From Rhododendron vialii (Eukaryota; Streptophyta; Magnoliopsida; Ericales; Ericaceae): a stretch of 64,000 nucleotides of DNA. How positions within the stretch are numbered: the first letter of the stretch is position 1; every line of letters starts with the position of its first letter. A model generated the notes under the pieces. That model made no database searches, had not been told where the DNA came from, and saw only the letters and a list, made by a program, of their open reading frames with translations. Shown here in pieces: positions 13,101 through 23,456 of the stretch. A program made the translations under genes and the position numbers. The stretch lies in contig NC_080567.1 in NCBI RefSeq assembly GCF_030253575.1, forward strand, positions 35,865,501 to 35,929,500. Direction: 5' to 3'.

Positions 13101-13774
13101 GAAAAAAAAAACTCCAAAACTGATTCAGAAAATTCTAACAAAAGTTTTTTTTTTTTTTTATCCAAAAAACCCTATGTACTTGTTCTGACAGACTATGAAT
13201 CAGCAATGAGATGTCATGGCAACTTTCAGGTTACATGGATCCAGAGTATGTGGTCACCCAAGAACTCACCGAAAAAAGTGACGTGTACAGTTATGGTGTG
13301 GTACTGTTAGAGTTGCTTACGGCAAGAAGAGCAATACAGGACAGCAAGAATTTGGTGGAGTGGTCCCAAGTCTTCATGAATTCAGATTCAAGGCTTCCCG
13401 AGCTTGTGGACCCGACTATTGCTGATTCTTTCGACTTCGATCAACTTCAAACATTTGTGACAATCATAAGATGGTGCATCCAGAGGGAAGGAAGGGCAAG
13501 ACCCTCTATTAAACAAGTCCTACGGCTTCTGTACGAGTGTTCAGACCCAATGCATAGTGGGTTTGTTGAAGCTGTGGAAGAAGGAGAGTATGAAGGAACT
13601 GAGGCAAAAGGAAGAACAACTAGAGGGAAAATGCGCGGGGGTGAGTTGATTTTTCACAGCGGAGATGGTAGGTTTCTTGCTTCTTCTTCGAGTACATCTA
13701 AGTCGTATTGTAGTAGGCACTTTCTTCTTGAAAATGGTTCTCCTCAATCTCCTTCTGCTATACCCTCCATTTGA
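7142..13774 (+). CDS. SPARK-domain receptor-like protein kinase (At1g49730-like)
   Basis: Nine exons: 7142-7223, 9129-9680, 11001-11282, 11646-11907, 12006-12058, 12371-12438, 12561-12650, 12921-13005, 13230-13774; the joined frame is 2019 nt, 672 aa. The order is signal peptide (1-27), Cys-rich SPARK ectodomain (about 29-205, with [18 protein letters not shown] and [15 protein letters not shown]), Ser/Pro linker, one transmembrane helix (about 252-275), then a Ser/Thr kinase. The kinase has the Gly loop [13 protein letters not shown] lysine (about 352), HRD in [13 protein letters not shown] (about 446-448), DFG (466-468) and GTPGYMDPEY, so it should be an active RD kinase. The tail is Ser-rich. 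It should act at the plasma membrane; ligand and substrate are unknown. The first intron (1.9 kb) and second (1.3 kb) hold no recognisable gene. Confidence 0.9.
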
Positions 13775-14376
13775 TTGGAATCATTCAGGGCAACCCTCAG
13801 AGAAATCCACGCTCCGATTCGTAAAGCACAGGATCACAGTCCCTTGGTTAATTCAGGTATTGGGTATGCATGGCTTTCCATCTCATTAAATTTTGAAGCT
13901 TTACTTCTATCGAGCAGTTTAACGAATTTGGGAGGATTAGACATTTTACGCGGAAAAAAGAAATTGTGCTACAATTTTGGTGGAGGTAAAATACGTAATT
14001 CCATTCAGAGGATATAGAGATGTATCAAGATTGTACCGTTTCAGTATACCGAAAATGTATCAACATTGTACCTTTTCAGTATACCGAAGAATCTTTAACG
14101 TTGGAATGATAGCTAGTGTGTAAAACTTTAGTGCTTCGATTATGGTTGTGATAACATGCATGTATAGGGAGAGAGAGCGTGTGACCATCATACAAGGTGT
14201 CCTCTTGGCAGACTTGCTCTTATGTGTGTCTAGGTCAAATACAAACTCACAAGCAAGTTCAAATCAGCAGCATAAGAGGACTTCTCACTACAACTAAGGT
14301 GCGTAACGACAAGAAGGGGACTTCTCACTGCTTGCGTTCCATTAACCTGTCTGGCTTAAATATCTATTGTTCACAA
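13775..14376. other. 3' flank of the receptor kinase gene with a 34-bp tandem duplication
   Basis: A segment of about 34 bp (ATGTATCAAGATTGTACC followed by TTTCAGTATACCGAA) occurs at 14030-14063 and again at 14065-14098 with two changes. It lies about 260 bp after the stop codon and is probably in or near the 3' UTR. Nothing else is recognised. Confidence 0.5.
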
Positions 14377-14525
14377 GGTATTATGTAATCACTTCGTGCG
14401 CTCTAGGTATTATGTAATCACTTCGTGCGCTCTAGGTATTTTGTATTATGTAATCACTTCGTGCGCTCTAGGTATTTTGTAATCACTTCGTGCGCTCTAG
14501 GTATTTTGTAATCACTTCGTGCGCT
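14377..14525. repeat. 29-bp minisatellite, five copies
   Basis: The unit starts GGTATTATGTAATCACTTCG and ends TGCGCTCTA. Copies are 14377-14405, 14406-14434, 14435-14470 (with a 7-bp insertion), 14471-14499 and 14500-14525 (incomplete). Copies are nearly identical apart from ATTATG versus ATTTTG, so the array is recent. A degenerate extra piece lies at about 14626-14660. Confidence 0.9.
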
Positions 14526-14880
14526 GGAATCTCCTACGTCAGCCTCCATTGCTATCTGGAACTCGGCTCTGCTATATTTTCTGGCAAACCTAAATGTTGG
14601 CGGGTGCACGACTACTTTCCCTCCCGGTATTATGTAATCATTTAATCACTTCCTGGCTATAACCCTAATCTGTTTGCTTGTGTAGTTCATTCCAAGCGCG
14701 TACTTGATGAAGTCCTGAACCTCTATGCCAGGAGAAAAAGGCAGTGTTGCAAAAAGCATATGTCACTTACAAATATTCCAAAAAAGTTTAAAAAGTGACA
14801 TTTCGAAATATGTTCTAGTTCTGCAAGAGGAACCAGAGCTGCAATATTCTCCTAGCCCCTAGCAGCAAGCAGAAATTTTG

Positions 14881-15053
14881 TCACCTTTTTTTCTGGGCAA
14901 TTTGATCCATAAGAACCAAACAACCAAAAGAGAAATTATGCGAGAAATCCTCCAAATCCTTGCATACCTCTCTAGTCTCTATTCTTAAGTGAAAAAAGAC
15001 ATCTTCCTCCTGCCCAATATGGCAATATGATTCACGATCAGCAGCTTGTAACT
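14881..15053 (-). pseudogene. Possible orphan exon or gene fragment, unidentified
   Basis: The minus strand has an open frame with a splice-acceptor-like TTTTCTGTAG just upstream (at about 15054) and coding-like composition (LQAADRESYCHIGQEEDV through DQIAQKKR, then a stop at 14881-14883). An internal GTATGC could serve as a donor. I do not recognise the protein and find no convincing partner exons, so this may be a captured gene fragment, a decayed gene or chance. Confidence 0.22.
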
Positions 15054-15244
15054 CTACAGAAAATCACATTTTTAGTAGAGAGTTAGCTGCAAAAACCAAT
15101 CTGCAAATCGAGGGTAACATCTCTCACCTTGTGTCATAACGGATGAGAGACAACTAACATATTAGCATGTGCCTCATTTTGGTGCCAGATCGGCACTGCC
15201 GTCAACAAATTTAGACGTCTCTGTTGGCTATTGAACCATTTTAC

Positions 15245-15600
15245 TAGGGGTGCTAAACGAGCTAAAAGAGCCGAGCAGGTGGTTGATCATGCTTGATTTG
15301 AAAACTCAACGTGCTTTAAAAATATGTTTGAGCTCAGCTTGTTTATGAGATGAGTTAATCTTAAACGAGCTTTACTCAAGCCAAACACGAGCCCATCTTG
15401 AGTAGCTTGAATTTTTTTATACATCATTAGTCGAACAAGTTGAGTAGTAGTTTGTTCGAACTTGGCTTGGAATCTTAACGAGTTTCAAAAACATGTTTAA
15501 GCTTGGTTTGTTTATGTAACAAACAAATCTTGAACAAGCTTTTAATGAACGAACATGAACTCAAATTCGAACTCAAGTAGCTTGGTTTGTTTAGCAACCA
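15245..15600. repeat. Degenerate GAGCTCGAGC-type repeat, copy 2
   Basis: Rich in GAGCT, AAACGAGC and CTTGAGTAGCTTG words with a loose periodicity. It resembles the blocks at 1675-2145 and 30330-30935 and ends about 260 bp before the DJ-1 start codon, so it probably forms the upstream limit of that promoter. Confidence 0.5.
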
Positions 15601-15863
15601 TACCTTTTACACACCAAGTATATCTTTTAGGGATGTGATTGAACAAATTACTAACAATGCGGACGAAATTGATACAGAACTCACATGTCAAGAACCATTT
15701 ACGTATTTTACCATTTTATCATTAGACCCGGATAGAGCCGAAATCAAAATCGGGTCATTAGATATCTTCTTCTTCACCCGACATGCTCGAGCTGTCTGCA
15801 CTTCTTCTCTCTCCTCCGCCAATTGCAACTCACTTTATCTCATACACGCATACATACAGAAAC

Positions 15864-18800
15864 ATGGCATCTTTGATGTCGTTTCTCTCTCTACCTCCTC
15901 TCAGGCTCTCTCCTCCACAGCAACCCCCAAGAATCGTCTCTTCGACCACTTATCACACCTCTCCACTTGCGTCCATGGCCGTCCAACAGCCAGATAAACC
16001 CACTTCAAAACCCACCAAGACTCTCTCTCCTCCGCCAACTTCAGAAACTACCCCACCCACAACCACGACATCGAACACCCTTCCTCCCAAAAAGGTACGT
16101 TCTCGCACTTGATTGTATTTTCTGAAGAGGAAATAACTTATCAGAGGAAGTCCATCGGTTTGTGCCAAAATATATTTGTCAATGCCATTTTTTTAGCTTG
16201 TTATAGTGGCACAAGTTCAAAAAATAGCAATTGTACTGCACCCGTTTGGTGCTATTCCAATATAGTCTCACAATGAGACCATTGGATTAAACTCATATCA
16301 TTTTTTGATGCAAATCAAGGAGTTTGGGTGACGTGGCAAATTGGGCAATTGAGAAAGTTGATGCCCAATTTGGTACCAAGAATGGCATTGCCAAAATTGG
16401 GCATTGAATTTGGCACAAGGGTAGAGATGGTTTTGCCATTCTTGATGCCAAATTGTAGCTTTGACGCAGGATTTTGAAGAGAATCCAAGAACTGAAAATG
16501 ATTATTATTCACTTCACGCAATTACAAGAGTAGTACATGACTACTTATATACATAGCACTAAGACTCAATTACATATGCGTACACCTCACTACAACTATC
16601 ACTCGACTCTAACTAACTAACTAACTCACTCTAACAGAAATATACTAATTCAGTGCGGGTCGTGTAGGACTGGAGCACTATGGCTAACAGATTTGTCTTG
16701 CTCTAAGTAGGTCTCTTGATTTGGTTTTTTTGGGCATTGATTGATTGTTTTTTTTTTTTTTTTTTTGAGTGGGTGTAGGTTCTAATTCCAATTGGGTTTG
16801 GTACGGAGGAAATGGAAGCCGTGATAATGATTGATGTCCTGCGCCGAGCTGGTGCTGATGTCACTGTGGCCTCGGTTGATCCTCAGCTTGAAATCAAAGC
16901 TTCTGGCGGTACTAAGCTGATTGCTGATGCATCCATCTCGGCTTGTTGGAATGAAACTTATGATCTTGTTGCTTTGCCTGTGAGATATGCGCAACCTTGA
17001 AAATTTGAGTTTGATTTGGTTCATTATTAGCTAGTTTGATTGTTGCAACTATGAGAAATTCATAATTTCTTTGTCAATTATTCTACCTAATTAGAGCCAG
17101 TCCATCCGTTGGTACCAAAATGGCATTGTCAAAGCCATTTTTTAGCTCGTAACAGTGTCAAAAAGTCAAAAAAATAGCAACGCGAGTGCACCCGTTTGGT
17201 GCCATTTTGGCACAAACTCAAAATTGGACCATTTGATTAAACCCATATCATTGTTTGATGCAAATCAAGTGGCTTGGATGATGTGGCAAGTTTGGCATTG
17301 CCAAAGTTGATGCCAAATTTCCCAGGAATGGCATTGAATTTGCCACAAAGGAGGAGAAGGTTTTGCTACTCTTGATCCAAAAAAACTACTTTTGGCTTTG
17401 TGTGGAAATTCATACATTTTGAGTTTATATGACTAATTAAGAATCGTTTCCTGGTACTCTGAGGATTAAGTTGATCCTGGCCTATTTAGTAGCCGATAGA
17501 CAATAGTTGACCTCTAAATCGAACCTTTTGCAGTAATGTGGTGGCCCGGAATTGTAAGTTAAGAGGTATGCTATATTTGTAAAACGCTATCAGGCAGCAA
17601 AAGAACTCTGGGAAACAAACCTCATATGGTTCGATCTCGTTTGGAACAGAAGTCACTTGTTTAATCTGCAGAATGTTTGCGCTTTTGTGCCTACTTTGCA
17701 ATCCATCCTCTTGGTCAACAAATATAGGAGTTCTTCTGGGTTAAGTTGTGTTTTCATTTGTTTGGATGCATATAGGGTGGAATGCCTGGCTCTGTAACCT
17801 TGAGAGATTGTGAGGTACTCCATAAAATTACATGCAAACAAGCTGAGGAGAAAAGATTATACGGTGCTATTTCTGCTGCTCCAGCAGTCACACTTCTGCC
17901 ATGGGGTCTCCTCAAAAGAAAAGAGGTACGGAGTTTTGATATGGAGCCTTTTTAAGCTTTCGACATGTTAACGTTGGCTAACTGGAATTTAGTGTGTTTT
18001 GCAAGATGACTGGTCACCCGCAATTTATGGGCAAGCTCCCAACCCTCTGGAAAGTAGAATCAAAAATCCAAGTTTCAGATGAGCTAACTACAAGCCGGGG
18101 CCCGGGTACTTGTTTTGAGTTTGCTATATCATTGGTGGAGCAGCTGTTTGGGGAGTCTGTTGCTGTGGAAGTCGCAAAATTGTTGGTAAGATATATCTAG
18201 AATTCCGTCTGTTTTGCGACTCTGTTGCCCTCTTCATTATGTATGGCTGATGGCTTATATAATGTACCTGAAGCCCTGAGGTGATGTACCACGACCACTA
18301 TATCCTCCATTGGGTATAACAATAACCCATTGTTCTCATTGAAATATCACTGTTACTTCTAATGATTGAACAATTGTCTTGGACTCTTACGATCATATAC
18401 CTAGCAGGTAAATATGTTTGCATTACAAAATTACACTCTCCTGACACTTGAGATCCACCCCTTGTTCATTATCTCATTCATGTTCCAATACTGACCATAA
18501 AGATTGGCATTTTGAGACTCATGAAAGTCTGAAACCCGTATGTAGCCTCATTAAGTTGCCTATTTTTGTATAAATGATAAATCTCGTTCCAATACTGACC
18601 ATAAAGATTGGCATTTTGAGACTCATGAAAGTCTGAAACCCGTATGTAGCCTCATTAAGTTGCCTATTTTTGTATAAATGATAAATCTCTTGAAGTTTTT
18701 TTTATATCTCAAATGACTAAATCCATTTTCCTACAATTTGGTTTAAATTTCATGGATTCCGTTTTGCCACTCTACTGTGTCAAGGACCATGAGTTTAACC

Positions 18801-20716
18801 AGGCCATACGTTGATTTTTGGCTATGCTTTTTTTGGTCTCTTCCCCTCCATATGATCCTCAAGGTTGATTGCATAACTTTTCCTCATGCGTGCGACTTAT
18901 TAGCGTTCATTGCTCAGGGAAAACCATATTCTTTTTTTGATAACTCAGGTGTCCAGGTCAGCTTACGTGCACCTCGACAAAACCTTGGGGTCCAATCCCA
19001 TGGCCCACTTACGGGGGCCCAATTAAAGCTGGAGCTATGCTCTGTATGGATGGCCCCAAAGAAGTTGATAGCACCTTAGAGGTATTGAACCATCTTTAGT
19101 CATAATTTCTTTTTCATTTGTTTAATCAGTGCTACTTTGAGTGACTGTCCCAATATATTTTTATATCCATAATTAATCTTTACTTTGCGTTTGACAGTAT
19201 AGAACCGATTTATATTAAGGTAATGGATTGCTTATTAGTAATTCAAGGATTTCTCAAGAAGAAATATCTTTCATGGCAGTCATCTATTTCGAAAATCCCC
19301 TGCTATTTCGAAATTGATGCTGCAATTACTTGCTATTTTCTTGCAATATTTTTAATGTTTTACCCTCATTTTTTTCTGTGGCTAATCAATTTTATTAGCT
19401 AATGGATGCTACCAAGGAAGATCCTAGAAAGGAAGAATTCAATGGAGTTGAGTGGACAGTTGGCCACACCCCTCATGTAAGTCTTTCCTTTAGCTTAAGA
19501 GATTACCTATTGTGGCTAATCTCTAATTTCTTTTTTATTATATATGGGAATTGGGAACCATGAAATCTTCACTAGTCACACACGTGCAACAGGTGCTTAT
19601 CCCAGTTGCAAATGGATCTGAAGCAGCTGAAATAGTTACAATTGCTGACATTCTACGTCGAGCAAAGGTGGATGTTGTGATTGCTTCGGTCGAAAAATCT
19701 GTGAAGATTTTGGCGTCGCAAGGCACAAAGATCGTTGCAGACAAGTTGATTGGAAAAGCTGCAGAATCAATATATGACTTGATCATCCTACCGGTAAGTC
19801 AAATAAAGTAACTTATTAGGGTTAATTCAGGTTATGAATATTCTCGTTACCAATTTGAACCTGTGTGTTGCGCTATAAGCAGTGGCTTGCTACTGATTTC
19901 ATCTCATGCTCAATCATGTATATTTTTTCGATAGTGTAGTTTAATAATCCTTTAATTTCTGAAACAACACATATTCTTTTGGTGCTTGAGAGCTGATGTG
20001 TTTCATTTCTAATCAACTCATTTTGAGCTTATTGATGCTTATTCTAGGAAAATGCTAATAACTGCCCTACACGATATTTAAAATGTACATTGTTGTTGGT
20101 GAGAAGTGTATTAAAATTTGCGAATGTCTATAAATATATTTGGAATATATGTGCTGAAATTCTCTGTTTGGCATTTTAAGAGTATTATCGGTAAGCAAAA
20201 CTGTATCAGTATCTTTAGTTGTCTTGCACTGATAAAGTCAACAAGCTTATGCGCCTAGCAAGAAATGTTTTGTTCCACTGTGCATCTCTTAACATTCAGC
20301 TGATCTTTAATGCTTAGGGAGGATTTGTGGGGACAGAGAGGCTGCACAAATCGAGGGTTCTAAAGAAGCTGCTAAAAGAACAAGAATCATCCGGCAGGAT
20401 ATATGGAGCAATCTGTTCTTCATCTGAAATCCTGCATAGACAAGGGTTACTGAAGGTTAGTTGTAAATAACTTGATGTCTTCCAAGTTTATAAGCCATTA
20501 TATGTTAAATATAAATGCTTCCTGTAACAAAACCAGGGTAAGAGAGCAATGGACAGTGCAAGAGTGGTTATTGATGGGAAAGTGATCACAAGCAGGGGAC
20601 TTTCCACCACTACTGAGATGGCCTTGGCTATCGTGAGCAAGCTTTTTGGCCATACAAGAGCTTGGAGTGTAGCAGAAAGTCTTGTTTTTGAGTATCCGAG
20701 GGAGCGAAAAGATTAG
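15864..20716 (+). CDS. DJ1B: DJ-1/PfpI family protein with two tandem DJ-1 domains, probably plastid-targeted (DJ1B-like)
   Basis: Eight exons: 15864-16094, 16779-16979, 17776-17925, 18006-18185, 19399-19476, 19593-19793, 20318-20455, 20537-20716; all junctions are phase 0 and the product is 452 aa. Residues 1-77 are Ser/Thr/Pro-rich with no acidic residue in the first 30, like a chloroplast transit peptide; Met at 15864 ([14 protein letters not shown]) was preferred over an upstream in-frame Met. Domain 1 runs from [15 protein letters not shown] to [11 protein letters not shown] and domain 2 from [15 protein letters not shown] to the end; exons mirror each other, showing an ancient internal duplication. 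The conserved acidic residue is kept (GTEEME), but the nucleophilic Cys of the elbow is Ser in domain 1 ([10 protein letters not shown]) while domain 2 has Cys ([10 protein letters not shown]). The family includes glyoxalase-like and chaperone-like members; activity here is not predictable. Confidence 0.9.
16146..16456. mobile_element. MITE-like insertion in DJ-1 intron 1
   Basis: This segment begins GAAGTCCATCGGTTTGTGCC and closely resembles 17097-17390 in the next intron, in the same orientation. Shared blocks include TAGCAA...TGCACCCGTTTGGTGC, ATGCAAATCAAG and AATGGCATTG. It is non-coding. The superfamily was not determined. Confidence 0.6.
17097..17390. mobile_element. MITE-like insertion in DJ-1 intron 2, same family as 16146-16456
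   Basis: Begins CCAGTCCATCCGTTGGTACC. It shares the order of conserved blocks with the intron 1 copy over about 290 bp, including TGCACCCGTTTGGTGCCATT, TTGATGCAAATCAAG and GGCATTGAATTTG. Both sit away from the splice sites. Confidence 0.6.
18482..18689. repeat. Perfect 104-bp tandem duplication in DJ-1 intron 4
   Basis: Copy 1 is 18482-18585 and copy 2 is 18586-18689, both beginning GTTCCAATACTGACCATAAA and ending AAATCTC. I saw no difference between the copies when reading them side by side, so the duplication should be very recent or an assembly artefact. Confidence 0.9.
18932..19080 (-). mobile_element. SINE 3' part (Au-SINE-like) in DJ-1 intron 4
   Basis: On the minus strand the segment ends GGTGCACGTAAGCTGACCTG, GACACC, then GTTATC and a run of seven A. 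This matches what I recall of the 3' end of the plant Au SINE family. The tRNA-like 5' boxes are not evident, so it is probably 5'-truncated. The 100-codon open frame overlapping it is a by-product. Confidence 0.5.
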
Positions 20717-21644
20717 CGTAAACTTTGAAGTTGCTGAGATTCTAAATGCCCACATCCAAGAAACGTGGAGGGATTTTCATATTCCCAAGTCAGTCAACCA
20801 TGGAATGAAAGAAAGCTGTCATTTTTGTGGTTGGTTATACGAGAAGTAAGTCACTCTCCATTCACCGGAAAGATTGCATGGAGAATACAGAATGTTCACG
20901 AGTAAGGGTTCAATTGTATTGTGCTGGTCAGACGACCTGGAAGTTCTGCACATATCCCAAGATGAGATCTACTGTGACTGGTTACTAAACCTTTGCTCCT
21001 TGTTAGAAAGCAATGCAGAGTTTTGTATGTGATACCCATCTGCTAAACAGATCTTGACCTTTAAGGTACCATTGTATTTGCTACTACCCCGTGCAATCAT
21101 TTAAATGCACCCCTTTCCTTGATGATGATGATGATGATGCAGTTTCCATTTATCAACAACTCTAAGTCCAGTAGTCAGATTCGTGCTTTTCTTAATTCCT
21201 TGGACGATTTTCACTTGTTTGCCTTTCTGGTAATGTGTGGGAATACGACATTTATAAGTTCCATTGCAATTAGTTTTTACAGAATCAACAAAGATTTCAA
21301 TGACAATAACATAACCTGATGCTTATAGTGATCATAGTTCCAAGTAGTTCAGAAGTGAACATGGCAGATCAGAATATTGTCTCACTAGACTTCAGCAAAC
21401 ACAGATCACACATCTGGGTAAGCATAATCTAGAATGCCAACAAATACCACTTCCTTTTTTTACAACGTACACACATTTGGCTTTTGTATACACATCTCAT
21501 TATCATTCCCGGACACTGGTGGTTTCCTTTTCTCCGAGGAAGGGCCAAATCCAATCCGCAACAGAAATTTGTGTGAAGCCCTTTATATAGCTTTGTTCTG
21601 CTATTTCAAGGATGCCCTCCAAAGTTGCCTCCATTCCATCTACT
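20717..21644. other. Convergent intergenic region between the DJ-1 and ABF genes
   Basis: Both transcripts must end in this roughly 930-bp interval. It has a short (GAT)n run at 21120-21140. No separate gene is seen; the frames at 21119-21319 and 21434-21751 have no features of coding sequence, and the latter overlaps the last ABF exon on the other strand. Confidence 0.6.
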
Positions 21645-23432
21645 CTACCAGGGGCCGGTCAGTGTCCTCCTCAAGCATCGCCTTTTGCTTCCCCATGGCA
21701 TATTCATCGTCTCCAAGACCTGTCAACCGACAAAAAACCACACAATATTAGACCAATCGAGAAGCAAGCAGCATCCTCTATCAGAGGAAACCCTGTTAAT
21801 TGGACCCCAAACAACTTGGTCAACTGGTTTTCAACTCTTTTTCTTGATTCCATTTGGTTTTTGAATGCCTTTAGCAAGTTCAGAGACAACCAACTTATGG
21901 TTGCTTGCTTGCTTGCTTGCTTGCTATACATTTGATAAACTTTTCACTTATTGTATGTGTAAATTCCAACAATAGCTTTTTCCATCATTGTGTAAGACAG
22001 AAGTCCATCTCAAAACTGCTCTCAAAATAGCCCTTTTGTGGTTGAAAAGCTAAGACAACACCAATAGTAAAATTAAAAGGGGCATGTACCTGATTTTTCT
22101 GCATCTTCATGATTTCTTCCTGCGGCAACGGCATTATAGCAACAAAAGTTCGCCAAAACCATTAAATTATTTTAGAAAGGAAAAAAATTGGATACAGTTT
22201 CTAAATATACCTGTTTTCTCTGCAACTCTTGATTAATTTCTTTAAGTTTTGCAACTTCTTCCTCCAATTCTAAGGTATAAGCCTATCAGAAAGCCAAAGA
22301 GAGAACCAACATCAGTGGACATTACTGTACCAACCAACCAGTCATTTTCGTATGTCTCATTATATATTTCTCACATGATACTTGTTTATGTTTCTAGAAA
22401 ATAGCTACACTGTGTTGTTATATTCACCTGCTTCCGAGCTCTTGACCGTGCAGCAGACTCTCTATTCTTAATCATCCTCCGATGCCTTCTCTCCATTGCC
22501 TTCTCCAAAGTCCCGCCACTTCTCCTTCCCCTTGCACCCGCACTAAACACATACGGAGATGGTGAAACCGACGATGTATCTACAGTACTCTTCCCATTCC
22601 CATCCGAAGATAACTGGCTCCCGGGAGATTCACTCTGTATCACACTACTTTGAACTAAACCGTTGTTTCTAGAAGCATCCCCCGTTCTACCAATAGGATC
22701 CCTCGCTCCTGAGTTAGCCAAATAAGCGTTGTTCGATTGGGGAAAATTAGAAGAGGTGAAAGTCACCGCAGCTTGCTTGGGGAAAATTGGAGGCATCGAG
22801 TTTTTCGTCTCTCTAATCTGATTACCCATTACCACATTGTTCTGCTCTGGTTGCTGGTACCCAAGAATCATACCGTGGTTTTGATTATTCGGTTGTGATA
22901 TTTCACCGAAAAATGCACCATTATTAGGCGTCGCGATTGGCTGCGCATCTTCTCTTACAACTCCTGCTCTAGACAAGAACTCCTCCAAAGTCATCTCACC
23001 CAAAGTAGGCTCCCTCTGCTGCAAATGGGATCCACTAATGCCACTCCCATTTTTTGCACCATCAATACCACTTTCTTTAAGCAAGTCTTTCCAGACTTCA
23101 TCTACAGTTTTCTGACTGAGTGTCCGAGGTAATGTGATGGAGCCTTGTCTCTGCAAATTGAAATTTTCACTAGGGGCACCCTCTTGTCCTAACCCACAAA
23201 CAGAAGCCATGGCTTGAGTCTCTTCAGCTGTCCAAATGCTCTTTAACAGCTCGTCCATGTTCATCGACCCAAAATCCTTTCCCAAACTGTTTTGGAACTC
23301 ATCAAGGGTCAAGGAGTATATGGAAGATTGTCGAGTCAATGGAAAACTAAAACTTCCCAGTGGTTTTAGGCCATTCCCTTCTGGCTGCGGCGTCTTGACG
23401 AAGCTTTTGAAGTTCAGATCATAGGATCCCAT
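21645..23432 (-). CDS. ABF: ABF/AREB-type group A bZIP transcription factor
   Basis: Coding exons on the minus strand are 22428-23432, 22211-22282, 22090-22119 and 21645-21719; the joined frame encodes 393 aa. All group A landmarks are present: C1 (TRQSSIYSLTLDEFQ, about 33-47), C2 (LPRTLSQKTVDEVWKDL), C3 (REPTLGEMTLEEFLSRAGVV), the basic region (RRMIKNRESAARSRARKQ), a leucine zipper (AYTLELEEEVAKLKEINQEL) and the C-terminal C4 motif RCLRRTLTGPW just before the stop. Such factors bind ABREs (ACGTGG/TC) in ABA, drought and salt responses. The RQSS, RQGS, RTLS and LRRTLT sites fit the RxxS/T consensus phosphorylated by SnRK2 kinases; LRRTLTGPW also resembles a 14-3-3 docking site. It is closest to the ABF1-4/AREB subgroup rather than ABI5, by overall length and C4. 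Confidence 0.93.
21901..21924. repeat. (TTGC)6 microsatellite in the last ABF intron
   Basis: Six consecutive TTGC units lie in the intron between ABF coding exons 3 and 4 (21720-22089). It is a likely polymorphic marker. Confidence 0.9.
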
Positions 23433-23456
23433 TGTTTGAAAACTGCTGAACCAAAA

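Noticed and set aside
14377-14525. CRISPR-like array
   Set aside because: Repeats of 29 bp are directly adjacent without unique spacers, in a plant genome; it is a minisatellite.
18777-19079. 100-codon frame in DJ-1 intron 4
   Set aside because: It overlaps a SINE tail (GTTATC plus poly-A on the minus strand) and has no protein motif.
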